This document shows, one piece after another, positions 7,608 to 15,316 of a stretch of 40,313 nt of DNA (the first letter of the stretch is position 1; each line of letters starts with the position of its first letter). The position numbers and the translations under genes were made by a program. The notes under the pieces were generated by a model. The model had not been told where the DNA came from and made no database searches. It saw only the letters and a program-made list of their open reading frames with translations. The DNA lies in assembly GCA_947632015.1 (NCBI GenBank), contig CANRNP010000012.1, positions 1 to 40,313 of the forward strand. The letters are read 5' to 3'. This DNA comes from an uncultured Clostridia bacterium (lineage in GTDB: Bacteria; Bacillota; Clostridia; Christensenellales; Borkfalkiaceae).

Positions 7608-8297
7608 ATGAAAAATATTCTGAAACATATCGGGATCTGGCTGACGGCGGCGGGGCTCATCGGCTGTATGAGGCTGTTTGCGGCGTGCGGCGAAACGGAC
7701 GACGGCGAAGAGAGCAAGATCGCCTATTCCGTGACCGTGCTCGACCCCGCGGGCGAACCGCTCGAAGGGATCGAAGTAAAATGGGGAAATGTAAAGACGG
7801 TTTATAAAACGCTCGACAGCGGCAAGGCGACCGCAAACCTGCCCAAGGCGGATTATACGGTCGCGCTCGAAAAGCTTTCCCCCATCTACCGCTACACGCC
7901 CGTGACGGTGACCCCCTCGGAGCCCGAAAAGACGGTTGCGCTTGCATGGAACCCCGAAGAGGGAAAACTCGTTTACACGGTGAAAGTGCTTCTGCCCGAC
8001 GGCAAGCCCTTAAAGGGGGTAGAGGTGGAGCTGTGCGTGCTGGCGGACGAGGGCGGCGCTTGCCAGCCTTTCCCCGCGGCGACGAACGCGAACGGCGAAG
8101 CGTACAGCATTGGCGTGATCGACGAGGAGTTCGAAGCCTATCTGCGCGGTTTGGAGCCGGAGGAATATACGGCGAAGATTTTGAGCGGTCTGCCCGCGGA
8201 ATATACCTATGCGCAGGACGCAAACGGATACTATACGGGCGGAAAAGCAACTCCCGGAAACCCCGTTCTCACCATTCAGCTGGAACCGGCGGAATAA
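7608..8297 (+). CDS. Predicted secreted lipoprotein with two beta-sandwich (CnaB/transthyretin-like) repeats
   Basis: The 229-residue protein has a hydrophobic N terminus with a lipobox-like LIGC at residues 17-20; a second cysteine, in FAAC, is at 27. Two related segments follow. Each begins with YSVTVLDPAGEPLEGIEV or the very similar YTVKVLLPDGKPLKGVEV, and each ends in a YTVAL- or YTAKIL-type strand. This is the pattern of Cna B-like or carboxypeptidase-regulatory beta sandwiches that present surface structure. No catalytic motif is visible. The start follows a strong AGGAGG. The gene is single, with its own promoter and a bidirectional terminator. It was probably exported and anchored at the membrane; the ligand is unknown. 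Confidence 0.78.
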   Translation: MKNILKHIGIWLTAAGLIGCMRLFAACGETDDGEESKIAYSVTVLDPAGEPLEGIEVKWGNVKTVYKTLDSGKATANLPKADYTVALEKLSPIYRYTPVTVTPSEPEKTVALAWNPEEGKLVYTVKVLLPDGKPLKGVEVELCVLADEGGACQPFPAATNANGEAYSIGVIDEEFEAYLRGLEPEEYTAKILSGLPAEYTYAQDANGYYTGGKATPGNPVLTIQLEPAE

Positions 8298-8305
8298 ATT
8301 CCGCG

Positions 8306-8339
8306 AAAAAAGCGGACGGCGGGTAAGCCGTCCGCTTTT
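8306..8339. terminator. Bidirectional terminator between lipoprotein gene and mntP
   Basis: A GCGGACGGC stem with its perfect complement (8312-8320 with 8327-8335) encloses a six-base loop. A residues precede it and T residues follow it, so it serves transcripts from both sides. Confidence 0.9.
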
Positions 8340-8359
8340 CCATTTCACGCGCATCCCCT

Positions 8360-8992
8360 TTACGCAACGAGCCCCTCGACCAGAATTTTTATGCCGATCG
8401 CGAGCAGAATGACGCCGCCGAGCAGTTCCGCTTTGTCCGAAAACCTGTCGCCGATCTTCTTTCCGAGAAAGATCGCGGCGAGCGAAAGGACAAACGTGAC
8501 CGCGCCGATGACGAGCGCGCAGAGGGAAACGTGCATCGGCAGCCCTTCCGTCGTCTCCGCGGCGAGGAAGGTCACGCCGACGGCGAGCGCGTCGATGCTC
8601 GTCGCCACCGCTTGCAGGAACAATTTGCCCGCGCCGAGCGGTTTCGTCCGCCCCCCTTCCGCGGGGCAGGGCGCGCGCCCGCCTTCCGCCCTTTCGGCGG
8701 TTTTTTTCTTTCCGAGCTTTTCCGCGGCGAAATCGAAGATCATCTTCCCGCCGATCAGAGCGAGCAAGCCGAACGAGAGCCACGGCGCGATCTTTTCGAC
8801 GAGCGACGAAAAGGCGTAGCCGCAATAATAGCCCAAAACGGGCATGAGAAACTGAAACAGCGCATACATGCCCGCCACGCAGAGCGCTTTCAAAAGCCGC
8901 ATTTTTGGCTCCGTCATGCCGTTCGTCATGCCGACCGCGAATGCGTCCATCGAAAGAGCGATCCCGATGAGTAACACTTCCCAGAATGCCAT
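8360..8992 (-). CDS. mntP: Manganese efflux pump MntP
   Basis: The 210-residue membrane protein shows the two-fold repeat of the MntP (DUF204) family. Each half carries a conserved intramembrane motif, SMDAFAVG with D16 and SIDALAVG with D134, which bind the metal in characterised members. About six membrane spans are present. A hydrophilic insert near residues 93-118 (KKKTAERAEGG...) joins the halves. It exports excess Mn2+ across the cytoplasmic membrane. The assignment is reinforced by a yybP-ykoY-like manganese riboswitch with a terminator directly upstream. The ribosome site before the ATG at 8992 is an AAAGGTGATCT sequence. The gene is monocistronic. Confidence 0.95.
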   Translation of the reverse strand: MAFWEVLLIGIALSMDAFAVGMTNGMTEPKMRLLKALCVAGMYALFQFLMPVLGYYCGYAFSSLVEKIAPWLSFGLLALIGGKMIFDFAAEKLGKKKTAERAEGGRAPCPAEGGRTKPLGAGKLFLQAVATSIDALAVGVTFLAAETTEGLPMHVSLCALVIGAVTFVLSLAAIFLGKKIGDRFSDKAELLGGVILLAIGIKILVEGLVA

Positions 8993-9010
8993 AGATCACC
9001 TTTGGGGAGA

Positions 9011-9054
9011 AATAAAAAACAGACCTACGCACGGAAAAAGCCGCGCATAAGTCT
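9011..9054 (-). terminator. Riboswitch expression platform: intrinsic terminator
   Basis: On the minus strand a 14-bp stem with several G-U pairs (9041-9054 with 9021-9034) and a six-base loop is followed at once by GTTTTTTATTT. It lies between the manganese aptamer and mntP, so Mn2+ binding presumably favours an antiterminated form. The 5' arm starts with the AGACTTATG segment that also belongs to the aptamer. Confidence 0.85.
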
Positions 9055-9137
9055 CGCCGTTTGAGGAAATACCCGCGCAATCCCTTGCGCATCGTGTGGA
9101 TATTCCCGCTTGTATGATCTGAGCCGGCTACTCCCCT
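9050..9137 (-). ncRNA. yybP-ykoY (manganese) riboswitch aptamer upstream of mntP
   Basis: The minus strand begins with GGGGAGTAGC (9136-9127), the hallmark 5' segment of the yybP-ykoY family. It ends with GGCGAGACTTATGCG, resembling the conserved 3' half of the Mn-binding loop. Between them lie pairable segments, including GCGCAAGGGATTGCGC. A terminator follows and then mntP, a known target of this class. The exact 5' boundary and pairing were judged by eye. Confidence 0.85.
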
Positions 9138-9165
9138 ATGAACGTCTTTATTCTATCGCTTTTGC

Positions 9166-9194
9166 TTGCTTTTGTCAAACGATTCCGCTATAAT
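9166..9194 (+). promoter_or_regulatory. Promoter giving a leaderless methyltransferase mRNA
   Basis: TTGCTT (9166-9171) and a perfect TATAAT (9189-9194) are spaced by 17 bases. The predicted transcription start, about seven bases downstream, coincides with the ATG at 9201, and no Shine-Dalgarno sequence is present. Confidence 0.68.
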
Positions 9195-9200
9195 ATACGC

Positions 9201-10364
9201 ATGTCTTATACGCTGTATCTCAAAAAAGGGGAAGAAACCCGCATTTTGGCGGGCAGTCCCTACGTCTATGCGAACGAAGTCGCGCGCATAGAAGGGAAGG
9301 ATAAAAACGGGAGCCTCGCCGAAGTGCGCGCCTCGGACGGGCGGTATCTCGGCAGAGGTTATATCAACCACGCCAGCAAGATTCTCGTGCGCATCTTTTT
9401 GCGGGGAGAGGAAGAGGACGGGGAAGAGCTCTTTTACGAGCGCATCCGCGCCGCCGACAGCTACCGCAGATCGCTCGGTTACGACAGTTGCTACCGCGTC
9501 CTCTTCGGCGAAGCGGACGATCTGCCCGCCCTCATCGTGGATAAATACGGCGACTATCTCTCGGTGCAGATCCTCTCCCTCGGCATGTATCAGAGAAAGA
9601 AAGAGATCGTCTCCGCGCTCGTGAGAGCGTTCTCCCCCAAAGGGATCTTTGAACGCTCCGACGTTCCCGTGCGCAAAAAGGAAGGACTGCCCGAAGAGAC
9701 GGGCGTTCTGTACGGCGAGGTACCCGACGAGATCGTCGTGACCGAGAACGGGCTTTTGATGGCGGTGGACGTGAAAAAGGGACAAAAGACGGGGTATTTC
9801 CTCGACCAGAAGGAGAACCGCTTTGCGGTGCGCCGCTATGCGCGGGGGGAAGTGCTCGATTGTTTTTGCAACAGCGGCGGATTTTCGCTCAATGCGGCGA
9901 CTGCCGCCGACCGCGTGACCGCGGCGGACATCTCCCCTCTCGCCCTCGAAACGGTAAAGCGCAATGCGGCGCTCAACGGGCTCTTCAACATTTCGACCGT
10001 ATGCGCCGACGTTTTCGAACTGCTCCGCGCCTACCGGCGGGAGGGCAAAAGTTTCGACCTCGTGATCCTCGATCCCCCCGCCTTCTGCAAGAGCGCGGAC
10101 GAGGCGAAGGATGCCTGCAAGGGCTATTTCGACATCAACTTTTCGGGGTTCAAACTCGTGAAACGGGGCGGAACTTTGGTGACGTGCTCCTGTTCGCACT
10201 ATGTGCCCCTCTCCCTCTTTGAAAAGACGGTCGCCGAAGCCGCCCGCCGCGCGGGAAGAAGGGTGAAATGCGCGGAAGTGCGTTCGCAGGCGCCCGATCA
10301 CCCCGTTCTCTTCGGCGCGGAAGAATCGCAGTATCTCAAATGTCTCATCCTGCGGGTAGACTGA
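9201..10364 (+). CDS. Class I SAM-dependent rRNA methyltransferase (RlmI/RlmK-like)
   Basis: The 387-residue protein has an N-terminal PUA-like domain (residues 1-75), a central EEHM-type domain, and a Rossmann methyltransferase domain. The SAM loop is DCFCNSGGFSLNAA (about 220-233), and the catalytic-side motif is LDPPAFC (about 294), typical of 23S rRNA m5C methyltransferases of the RlmI family. CSCSHYV follows near 332 with further cysteines. It probably methylates a cytosine in 23S rRNA using S-adenosylmethionine; the exact position is unknown. The ATG at 9201 was preferred over one at 9138 because the longer frame would start upstream of the promoter and has no family similarity. It appears to be translated from a leaderless transcript. 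Confidence 0.88.
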   Translation: MSYTLYLKKGEETRILAGSPYVYANEVARIEGKDKNGSLAEVRASDGRYLGRGYINHASKILVRIFLRGEEEDGEELFYERIRAADSYRRSLGYDSCYRVLFGEADDLPALIVDKYGDYLSVQILSLGMYQRKKEIVSALVRAFSPKGIFERSDVPVRKKEGLPEETGVLYGEVPDEIVVTENGLLMAVDVKKGQKTGYFLDQKENRFAVRRYARGEVLDCFCNSGGFSLNAATAADRVTAADISPLALETVKRNAALNGLFNISTVCADVFELLRAYRREGKSFDLVILDPPAFCKSADEAKDACKGYFDINFSGFKLVKRGGTLVTCSCSHYVPLSLFEKTVAEAARRAGRRVKCAEVRSQAPDHPVLFGAEESQYLKCLILRVD

Positions 10365-10389
10365 GTAGTCCCGCCCTTTTTCTGGCGGC

Positions 10390-10419
10390 TTGACAGCGCG
10401 GCAAGGAATGTGATAGAAT
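10390..10419 (+). promoter_or_regulatory. Promoter of the Mbeg1-like gene
   Basis: TTGACA (10390-10395) is followed after 18 bases by TAGAAT (10414-10419), preceded by TG in the extended -10 position. The leader carries GGAGACAAGGA before the GTG start. Confidence 0.75.
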
Positions 10420-10453
10420 TAAGATACATATTTAAGGCGCGGAGACAAGGATC

Positions 10454-11536
10454 GTGAACATCATCGGTTATGTACAACAATACGGGGACAAACCCTTTTC
10501 GGAAAGACCCTTAAACGAAGTGGACAGCCTCGTTTTTTCCGAACTCTCCTACCTCAATTTTACGGGCATGGTGCGGTATGCGCCCCCCAAGCAGACGCTC
10601 GGCGAACTCGCAGAGGAGAGCGGGAAACTCATCGACGATACCCTTCTCCCCAAAAACAACAAGCGGTTGCTCGACGCCATAAGGACGAGCCCCCGCTATC
10701 AGGGCGTCGCGGTCGGCTACTTCCACGAGCACAACGACGAGAGACGGGAGATCCGCTTTGCCGCCGTCACCTTCCTCTGGGAAGGGGGCGCTTACGTCTG
10801 CTACCGCGGCACCGACGTGACCCTCCTCGGCTGGAAGGAAGATTTCAACATGGCGTTCCGCGCGAGCATCCCCTCGCAGGGCATGGCGGCGGATTACCTC
10901 ATCGACATTGCCTCGAAGGTCGAAGGACCGCTCTATGTGGGCGGGCACAGCAAGGGCGGGAATCTCTCCCTCTACGCCGCCGTAAACGCCCCGAAAGAGG
11001 TGCAAAACCGTCTCGTTGCGGTGTATAACCACGACGGCCCCGGCTTCCGCGAGAGCATCTTCGAATCGCCCGCCTATCTCGCCGTTGCGGACCGCGTGTA
11101 CAAGACCGTCCCGCACGACTCCCTCATCGGCATTCTGCTCTTTCACAGCGAAAATTACAAGGTGGTGGTGAGCCGTAGCGTGCTCATCGGGCAGCACAAC
11201 CCCTTTGCCTGGGGGGTGAAGGACGAGGACGAATTCCTGCCCCTGCCGCAGACCACGAACAATTCGAAGCGCCTCGACGTCGCTCTCCGCGACTGGATCT
11301 CGGAGATGAACGACGCGGACAGGCGGCTGTTCGTAAACGCCCTCTTTTCCGTGATCGAAGGGAGCGGCGCCAAAAAGGTGCCCGAATTCACCCGCGGGTT
11401 CTTCAAAAAACTGCGCGGCATGAAAAGAGCCTACAAAAAACTTTCCGACAAGGAAAGAAACATGATCAAAACGGGCGGCAAAAAGCTGTTGAAGCTATGG
11501 TTCCGCTCCCTGCGCAGGCGGGAAAGAGAGGATTGA
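10454..11536 (+). CDS. Mbeg1-like (DUF2974) alpha/beta hydrolase
   Basis: The 360-residue protein belongs to the Mbeg1-like DUF2974 family of lipase-like proteins. A nucleophile elbow GGHSKGGN near residues 162-169 supplies the predicted serine nucleophile, and the surrounding YVGGHSKGGNLSLYAA pattern is diagnostic. HNDERREIRFAAVTF and YVCYRGTDVTLLGWKEDFNM are other conserved stretches. No signal peptide is present, so the protein is cytoplasmic, and its C terminus is very basic. The substrate is unknown; a lipid ester is plausible. The start codon is GTG at 10454, supported by AAGGA six bases upstream. The gene has its own promoter and ends at a bidirectional terminator. Confidence 0.85.
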   Translation: MNIIGYVQQYGDKPFSERPLNEVDSLVFSELSYLNFTGMVRYAPPKQTLGELAEESGKLIDDTLLPKNNKRLLDAIRTSPRYQGVAVGYFHEHNDERREIRFAAVTFLWEGGAYVCYRGTDVTLLGWKEDFNMAFRASIPSQGMAADYLIDIASKVEGPLYVGGHSKGGNLSLYAAVNAPKEVQNRLVAVYNHDGPGFRESIFESPAYLAVADRVYKTVPHDSLIGILLFHSENYKVVVSRSVLIGQHNPFAWGVKDEDEFLPLPQTTNNSKRLDVALRDWISEMNDADRRLFVNALFSVIEGSGAKKVPEFTRGFFKKLRGMKRAYKKLSDKERNMIKTGGKKLLKLWFRSLRRRERED

Positions 11537-11551
11537 TCCGAAAGAACAAGC

Positions 11552-11579
11552 AAAAAGGGAGGCGGAGCCTCCCCTTTTT
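11552..11579. terminator. Bidirectional terminator between Mbeg1-like gene and lemA
   Basis: A GGGAGGC/GCCTCCC stem with a GGA loop is flanked by AAAAA on the left and TTTTT on the right, serving both converging genes. Confidence 0.88.
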
Positions 11580-11620
11580 CGTGCGATAAATTTTTGACCG
11601 CTCTCCATCCTTTTTTTCGG

Positions 11621-12289
11621 TCAGAAGAAGGTGCCGCGCGCCGCTTCCCTCGTCTCCTTGTCGGCGATGAAGGGGATACGAGTGGTGTAGCCCGCCTTCG
11701 CCGCCACGATCTGCTTGGTGGGCCATGCGAAAATTTCGCGGTTCCACGTATTCACGGTATCGTTATACACCTCGCGCGCCGCCGTGATCTCCCGCTGCAA
11801 ATAGTTGTTCTGCTGCATGGCGTCCGCAATTTCGCGGTGCGCCCGCAGTTCGGGATAGTTCTCGAACGCGATGTTGACGGAGCGGGCGAGCGCGTCTACC
11901 GAGGAGGCGTAATCGATGCGGGCGCCGTCGCCGTCGGCAGTCGTCCTGCTGCGGTACGCGGCGATCTTGGTAAAGGTCTCCTTGTCGAGATCGATCGCCT
12001 TATCGAGGAGCCGCGCGCAGTTTTTGAGGATCTGCACCCGCTGTTCGAGATAATTATCGATCTGGGAAGCGTCGTGCTGGATCTTCTGTTGGAGCTGCTG
12101 GAAATAGTTCTTCGCCTTCACCTTCATGATCGTCCAGATGATGCCGCCGAGGAGCGGGGGAAGGAACCACCAGATGACGTCGAAGATCTTGGAGCCCACC
12201 CCTACGGTGACGGGGAGCTGTTTCGCGATGACCCTCGCGTCGTTTCCGCTGTCCAGAGGGACCGCTGTCATTTCGTCTAATTCGTTCAT
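11621..12289 (-). CDS. lemA: LemA family membrane protein
   Basis: The 222-residue protein has a single membrane span near residues 35-56. It is followed by a long helical domain with the LemA pattern (LEQRVQILKNCARLL..., ENYPELRAHREIADAMQQ, YND.VNTWNREIFAWP). LemA proteins are membrane-anchored coiled bundles of unclear function. Unlike classical LemA, this one starts with a hydrophilic extension of about 30 residues. It lies 19 bases downstream of a large membrane protein gene, and the pair is probably one transcript. The ribosome site GAGGTAACGATATG supports the start at 12289. Confidence 0.9.
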   Translation of the reverse strand: MNELDEMTAVPLDSGNDARVIAKQLPVTVGVGSKIFDVIWWFLPPLLGGIIWTIMKVKAKNYFQQLQQKIQHDASQIDNYLEQRVQILKNCARLLDKAIDLDKETFTKIAAYRSRTTADGDGARIDYASSVDALARSVNIAFENYPELRAHREIADAMQQNNYLQREITAAREVYNDTVNTWNREIFAWPTKQIVAAKAGYTTRIPFIADKETREAARGTFF

Positions 12290-12308
12290 ATCGTTACCTC
12301 CAAATGAT

Positions 12309-14147
12309 TTATCTCAATGTAAAGTCGGCGTCGAACGCCGTGTCCTCTTCGGGGACGATGCAACACAGAATGCCGTGACGGTAGCCGTATTTTTCGCCGC
12401 CGTGCTTTGCAATCGCCGAGCGGTACTCCCCGCTCTCCGCCGCGGCGAAAAAGTCCCTGTCGGAGAGCCCGATCTCCTTCATCTTCACGACCTTCGTATT
12501 CGAAACGGGGAGATATTCCACCCAGTTTACGGGCACTTCGTGCATCTGCCCGTCGCCGCCGAACACGGGCACGAGATCGACGCGGTCCACCGCGCGGTAA
12601 GCGTTCGCCGTCACGCGGACGCGGTCGCTCTTTCCGTCCCGCGAGAGGAAGTTGGTTTTGAGAATGCTCTGCGTCGCCGCCGAAGGATGGGCGAACGCCG
12701 CCGCCCCTAAGCTGTTGACCGCATACTCCGTTTCCTGTCGGGTGAAATAGCGGGGATAGCTCTCCCGATAGATATATTCGTGGGGCTTGTGCTGTTGATA
12801 GAGCGGAATGGAGAGGAGCGGGGCGAGATCGAAATAGAGGGAGCGGAAATACTGCCCGTTGAAATCGAGGAATTTCGCCCGCGAATCGTCTAAGCTGAAA
12901 GAAAAATAGCGGGAGCGGTCCTCCTCCATATCCCACTTTGCGGAATGTTCGGAGCGGATGTAGTTGAGACAGCCCGCCTTCGTCATCTCGAAATCGTCGC
13001 CGTAGCCCTCTTCGTCCGTGAGGAGGGCGAGCAGGTTCTTTTGGGCGAGCGGGGTGAAGAGAAGGCGGAATTGCACCTCGTTATCCCTGTCCAGCGCGCC
13101 GAACAGCACGTCGAACTCCTCGTTCCCCATTTCGGTAAAGGCGCCCGCGCCGCCGACCGTTTCCGCCTGCTTTTTGCGGATCGCCTTCGTCCCCTTCTTG
13201 ATCTTCCGCTCCCGCTCCTTTTCGCTGAGGTCCTCCACATGGGCGGGTCTGCGCGAAAAATGCAGATCGGGCGCCGCTTCGTTGCCGTAGATGAGGCGGG
13301 TGCGCTCGCTGTAATAGGGCTTGGGCTTGGTGACGCTCGCCGTCAGAGTCTGCGAATGATGCTCGGTGACGAGGTGCCCCTCCGAATCGGTATGGGTCGT
13401 CGTCCAGAAAATTTCGATCGACCCCGTGTAGGTATAAGTGCCGAGGGTATGGACGAGCGTTCTGTCGACCACGAACGGATTCCCGACGATCTCCCCCGTC
13501 AGAATGCCGACGGTGGAAGTTTCGGGGTCGTCGTCCCGCCCGTAGCCGTATTTTCCGTTGAGATAATCGTAACGGCGGACGTTGAAATTGTCGTCGAGAA
13601 AGAGGAGCGGCACCGTTTTATGGATAAGTTTTTTGGTGACGTTGCCCTCGAACAGGGCGTTGAGGGGCGCCATTTGCTCCCACGCCTTACGGAGAATTTC
13701 GTCCGCCTTCGCCTGCATCTTCTGCCGCTTTTCCTCATTCTGTCTGAGGCGGGGCAGGATGACCTTTGCCAAAAGAACGGGAAAGAGGACGACGAAAAGC
13801 ACCCCCACCGCCAGCAGGACGGCGCCCGTAAGATTTTCCCCGCGGACGAGCAGGAAAATGCCCGCCGCCAGCAGGACGGCGCCGAGGACAATGAGAAAGA
13901 TGTGCAAGCCTTTCAGCCCTCTGTAACGGGACAGCAGACCCGAAATCTGCTCGATCAGGCGGTTCTGCGCGCGGTAAGAGGCGACCGTCCTGCGGTTTTC
14001 TTCCGGATCGATCCCCGAACGCCCGACGAGCCCGTCGAAATATTCCTCACAATTTTGACGGAACTTGCTCTCGTATTCTGTTTTATAGGCGGTAAACGGC
14101 TCTAAGATGAGGTCGTCCGTCTCTCTTCTTTCATCGCTCGACATCAT
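12309..14147 (-). CDS. Large membrane protein, probable LemA partner (DUF3137-like)
   Basis: The 612-residue protein has two adjacent membrane spans (about residues 81-103 and 108-131). They follow an N-terminal cytoplasmic region of 80 residues, and a soluble domain of nearly 480 residues comes after them. That domain resembles DUF3137-type proteins, which are often encoded beside LemA. No enzymatic motif is visible. Two consecutive ATG codons open the frame, and the first was chosen. The gene has a near-consensus promoter only a few bases away and no Shine-Dalgarno sequence, so the mRNA is likely leaderless. A role in membrane organisation or proteolysis with LemA is a guess. Confidence 0.78.
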   Translation of the reverse strand: MMSSDERRETDDLILEPFTAYKTEYESKFRQNCEEYFDGLVGRSGIDPEENRRTVASYRAQNRLIEQISGLLSRYRGLKGLHIFLIVLGAVLLAAGIFLLVRGENLTGAVLLAVGVLFVVLFPVLLAKVILPRLRQNEEKRQKMQAKADEILRKAWEQMAPLNALFEGNVTKKLIHKTVPLLFLDDNFNVRRYDYLNGKYGYGRDDDPETSTVGILTGEIVGNPFVVDRTLVHTLGTYTYTGSIEIFWTTTHTDSEGHLVTEHHSQTLTASVTKPKPYYSERTRLIYGNEAAPDLHFSRRPAHVEDLSEKERERKIKKGTKAIRKKQAETVGGAGAFTEMGNEEFDVLFGALDRDNEVQFRLLFTPLAQKNLLALLTDEEGYGDDFEMTKAGCLNYIRSEHSAKWDMEEDRSRYFSFSLDDSRAKFLDFNGQYFRSLYFDLAPLLSIPLYQQHKPHEYIYRESYPRYFTRQETEYAVNSLGAAAFAHPSAATQSILKTNFLSRDGKSDRVRVTANAYRAVDRVDLVPVFGGDGQMHEVPVNWVEYLPVSNTKVVKMKEIGLSDRDFFAAAESGEYRSAIAKHGGEKYGYRHGILCCIVPEEDTAFDADFTLR

Positions 14148-14155
14148 TCGACAAT

Positions 14156-14184
14156 ACTATACCACAGTTTCACGGGCTTGTCAA
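14156..14184 (-). promoter_or_regulatory. Promoter of the LemA-partner operon (leaderless)
   Basis: On the minus strand TTGACA (14184-14179) and TATAGT (14161-14156) are spaced by 17 bases. The predicted start lies two or three bases before the ATG at 14147, and no ribosome site is present. Confidence 0.8.
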
Positions 14185-14226
14185 TCCTTCGGGAGCACCC
14201 TTCTTTCCCTTTTTTCGGCGCGACCC

Positions 14227-14255
14227 TTGACGGGAAGCGGCGGCGATGGTATAAT
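14227..14255 (+). promoter_or_regulatory. Promoter of tag
   Basis: TTGACG (14227-14232) and TATAAT (14250-14255) are spaced by 17 bases; the leader contains GGGGGG five bases before the ATG at 14286. Confidence 0.82.
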
Positions 14256-14285
14256 TTTTCACGGAAAACGATCTTTGGGGGGCTT

Positions 14286-14858
14286 ATGGAAAAGAGGCGG
14301 TGCCATTTCTGTTTCGGGACGAAAAAATATCCCGTTTCGGAAAAAAGTTTGCTCTATCACGACACCCGCTGGTGCAAGCCCGAACACCGGGACGGCGAGC
14401 TTTTTGCCATGCTCGTTCTGGAAGGGATGCAGGCGGGGGTCAGCTGGGAGCTCATTTTGAACAAAGAGGAGAACTTCCGCAAGGCGTTCGACGGGTTCGA
14501 CCCCCGCATCGTTGCTTCTTACGATGAAAAAAAGGTCGAAGCGCTCATGCAGGATAAGGGGATCATCCGCAACCGGAGCAAGATCTGGGCGGCGATCGCG
14601 AACGCGCGGGCGTTTCTCAAAGTGCAGGAAGAATTCGGCAGTTTCGACGCCTTTCTTTGGGGCTTTACGGGGGGAAAAGTCATCGACCACCATTTGGCGG
14701 ACGGGGCGGAAATGCCCGCAAAGGACGCCCTTTCCGAAAAGATCAGCGCAGATCTCAGACGGCGCGGGTTCAAATTTGCGGGTCCGACGATCGTTTACTC
14801 GTATATGCAGGGCGTCGGTATGATCAACGATCATGCGGAATATTGCGATTTCCGCTGA
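14286..14858 (+). CDS. tag: DNA-3-methyladenine glycosylase I (Tag)
   Basis: The 190-residue protein is a complete Tag homologue that removes 3-methyladenine from alkylated DNA. The family core LEGMQAGVSWELIL is present near residues 44-57, and FDGFD follows. The zinc-snap ligands are visible: cysteines near the N terminus (C6, C9), H25 in YHDTRW, and the C-terminal HAEYC. Compared with E. coli Tag, the N terminus carries an extra CxxC-like pair. The start at 14286 follows a GGGGGG ribosome site and its own promoter. A small zinc-ribbon gene and a GNAT gene follow on the same strand and may be cotranscribed. Confidence 0.94.
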   Translation: MEKRRCHFCFGTKKYPVSEKSLLYHDTRWCKPEHRDGELFAMLVLEGMQAGVSWELILNKEENFRKAFDGFDPRIVASYDEKKVEALMQDKGIIRNRSKIWAAIANARAFLKVQEEFGSFDAFLWGFTGGKVIDHHLADGAEMPAKDALSEKISADLRRRGFKFAGPTIVYSYMQGVGMINDHAEYCDFR

Positions 14859-14899
14859 CGCCGCTTTTCTTATCGTATGGCAATTTTGAGGAGGACGCG

Positions 14900-15196
14900 A
14901 TGAATTTTTGCGAGGGATGTAACATTGCCGTGAACGGCGAAAGATGTCCAAGGTGCGGGCGGAAGAAGCTCAGAGCCGTAAACGATGAGGATTTTTGTTT
15001 GATCGCGCAGGTGGACAGAGCTTTGGGCGATTGTCTGAAAGGTCATCTGGAAACCGAAAAGATCGATTGCGTGCTCATACCGTACGGGACGGGCGTTCGG
15101 GCTCAATTTGCTTTACCGCTCGAAAGTTATCTGCTCTATGCCCGCTATAAAAATGCAGACCATGTACGGCAGCTGTTAAAGGAGTGGAATTCTTGA
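14900..15196 (+). CDS. Small zinc-ribbon protein with a DUF2007-like domain
   Basis: The 98-residue protein opens with a zinc ribbon: two CxxC knuckles, CEGC at residues 4-7 and CPRC at 15-18. It continues with LIAQVDRALGDCLKGHLETEKIDCVLI, which resembles the DUF2007 putative signal-transducing fold found in small cytosolic proteins. The function is unknown. The ATG at 14900 is preferred because GAGGAGG lies just upstream; the open frame extends much further back through tag, but without similarity. It sits 41 bases after tag and may share its transcript. Confidence 0.75.
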   Translation: MNFCEGCNIAVNGERCPRCGRKKLRAVNDEDFCLIAQVDRALGDCLKGHLETEKIDCVLIPYGTGVRAQFALPLESYLLYARYKNADHVRQLLKEWNS

Positions 15197-15316
15197 ATTC
15201 CATGGCGTTTTGCGCGGCGTTGCGGAGCTGATCGAAAGAGCGACCGCGCAGAAAAGAACATGAGACGATCCCGCGGTTTTGACCGAAACGGGAAAGAAAT
15301 TTTTTCGGAGGCACCC

